Below are positions 63,827 to 64,000 of a stretch of DNA of 64,000 nucleotides, one piece after another. The position numbers and the translations under genes were made by a program. Below the pieces are notes generated by a model. The model made no database searches, was not told the origin of the DNA, and was given only the letters and a program-made list of their open reading frames with translations. Source of the stretch: Microbacterium azadirachtae (GTDB taxonomy: Bacteria > Actinomycetota > Actinomycetes > Actinomycetales > Microbacteriaceae); the NCBI RefSeq assembly GCF_000956505.1, contig NZ_JYIX01000029.1:62001-126000 (forward strand). Reading direction: 5' to 3'. Position 1 is the stretch's first letter. Each line of letters begins with the position of its first letter.

Positions 63827-64000
63827 ATGGGCGCACTCGACCAGGGCGTGAGGGTCACCGCGGCGGACGCGGCGACCTGGCGCGCCTGGCTGGCCGAGAA
63901 CCACGCGACCGCGACCGGCGCCTGGCTGGTGCGACCTCGTCCGGGCAACGACGACGTGCACGTCGACTACGAGGAGGCGATCCTGCAGGCGCTGTGCTTC
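63827..64000 (+). CDS. YdeI/OmpD-associated-like protein, 5' part
   Basis: First 58 codons only; the gene runs off the window. VTAADAATWRAWLAENHATA, then GAWLVRPRPG and DYEEAILQALCF, match the beginning of YdeI-type proteins, whose next residues are usually GWID. Family proteins are small and bind unknown ligands. It starts 8 bp after the HAD stop and may be co-transcribed with it. Confidence 0.75.
   Translation, partial: MGALDQGVRVTAADAATWRAWLAENHATATGAWLVRPRPGNDDVHVDYEEAILQALCF

Overview
The window is high-GC DNA (roughly 70% GC by eye). Its Gly/Ala/Asp-rich proteins, tightly overlapping ATGA gene junctions, several probable leaderless TANNNT-N6-start promoters and gene families point to an actinobacterium. 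Microbacteriaceae, perhaps Microbacterium, is my best guess; this is inference and not a database result. No rRNA, tRNA or CRISPR array was seen.

Region 1 (1-14.2 kb) is a glycan-use locus. A minus-strand operon encodes a solute-binding lipoprotein, two ABC permeases, a GH20 hexosaminidase and a frameshifted secreted GH18 endo-beta-N-acetylglucosaminidase cut by the window edge. Divergent from it run a sulfatase, a GH5-like glycosidase and a second sulfatase. Then come a nucleotidyltransferase, a LacI regulator and a GH38 alpha-mannosidase. The same 16-bp dyad, ACTAAAACGATMTAGT, lies in both divergent promoter regions, so one LacI protein probably controls the whole set. The enzymes fit stepwise removal of N-glycans, possibly sulfated: release, demannosylation, core beta-mannose removal and GlcNAc removal.

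Region 2 (14.3-31.7 kb) is mixed housekeeping. It holds luxS, an epoxide hydrolase with a divergent YafY-type regulator, a beta-lactamase fold protein, a GNAT, an ECF41-type sigma factor with its carboxymuconolactone decarboxylase partner, glycyl-tRNA synthetase, a VOC protein, a POT peptide transporter, an NAD-dependent epimerase, an FMN hydroxy-acid oxidase, an M13 peptidase and an SRPBCC protein. Many gaps carry nested inverted repeats of common architecture but unrelated sequence.

Region 3 (31.7-46.5 kb) is a Gram-positive type IV pilus cluster. pilB is on the plus strand. A minus-strand series encodes pilin, three minor pilins (one with a large beta-solenoid-like body), prepilin peptidase, PilM, PilN, PilO, PilT and PilC. 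A response regulator and histidine kinase lie upstream, followed by a DM13 lipoprotein and a DoxX-like membrane protein.

Region 4 (about 46.9-53.6 kb) is a lower-GC accessory island. It begins where a DUF1992 gene loses its 5' end and finishes at a decayed serine recombinase beside the 3' fragment of an HNH endonuclease gene. It encodes an SdpC/SdpA/SdpB/SdpI-like antimicrobial-peptide operon with a DCC-type thiol oxidoreductase, and a broken sensor kinase containing a 13-nt G tract.

Region 5 (53.6-64 kb) holds a MATE exporter, small membrane proteins, a NarL-type two-component system, a SpoU methyltransferase, the manganese importer MntH with two putative MntR boxes, a DUF1003 protein, a DtxR/MntR regulator, a NagD-like HAD phosphatase and the start of a YdeI-like gene.
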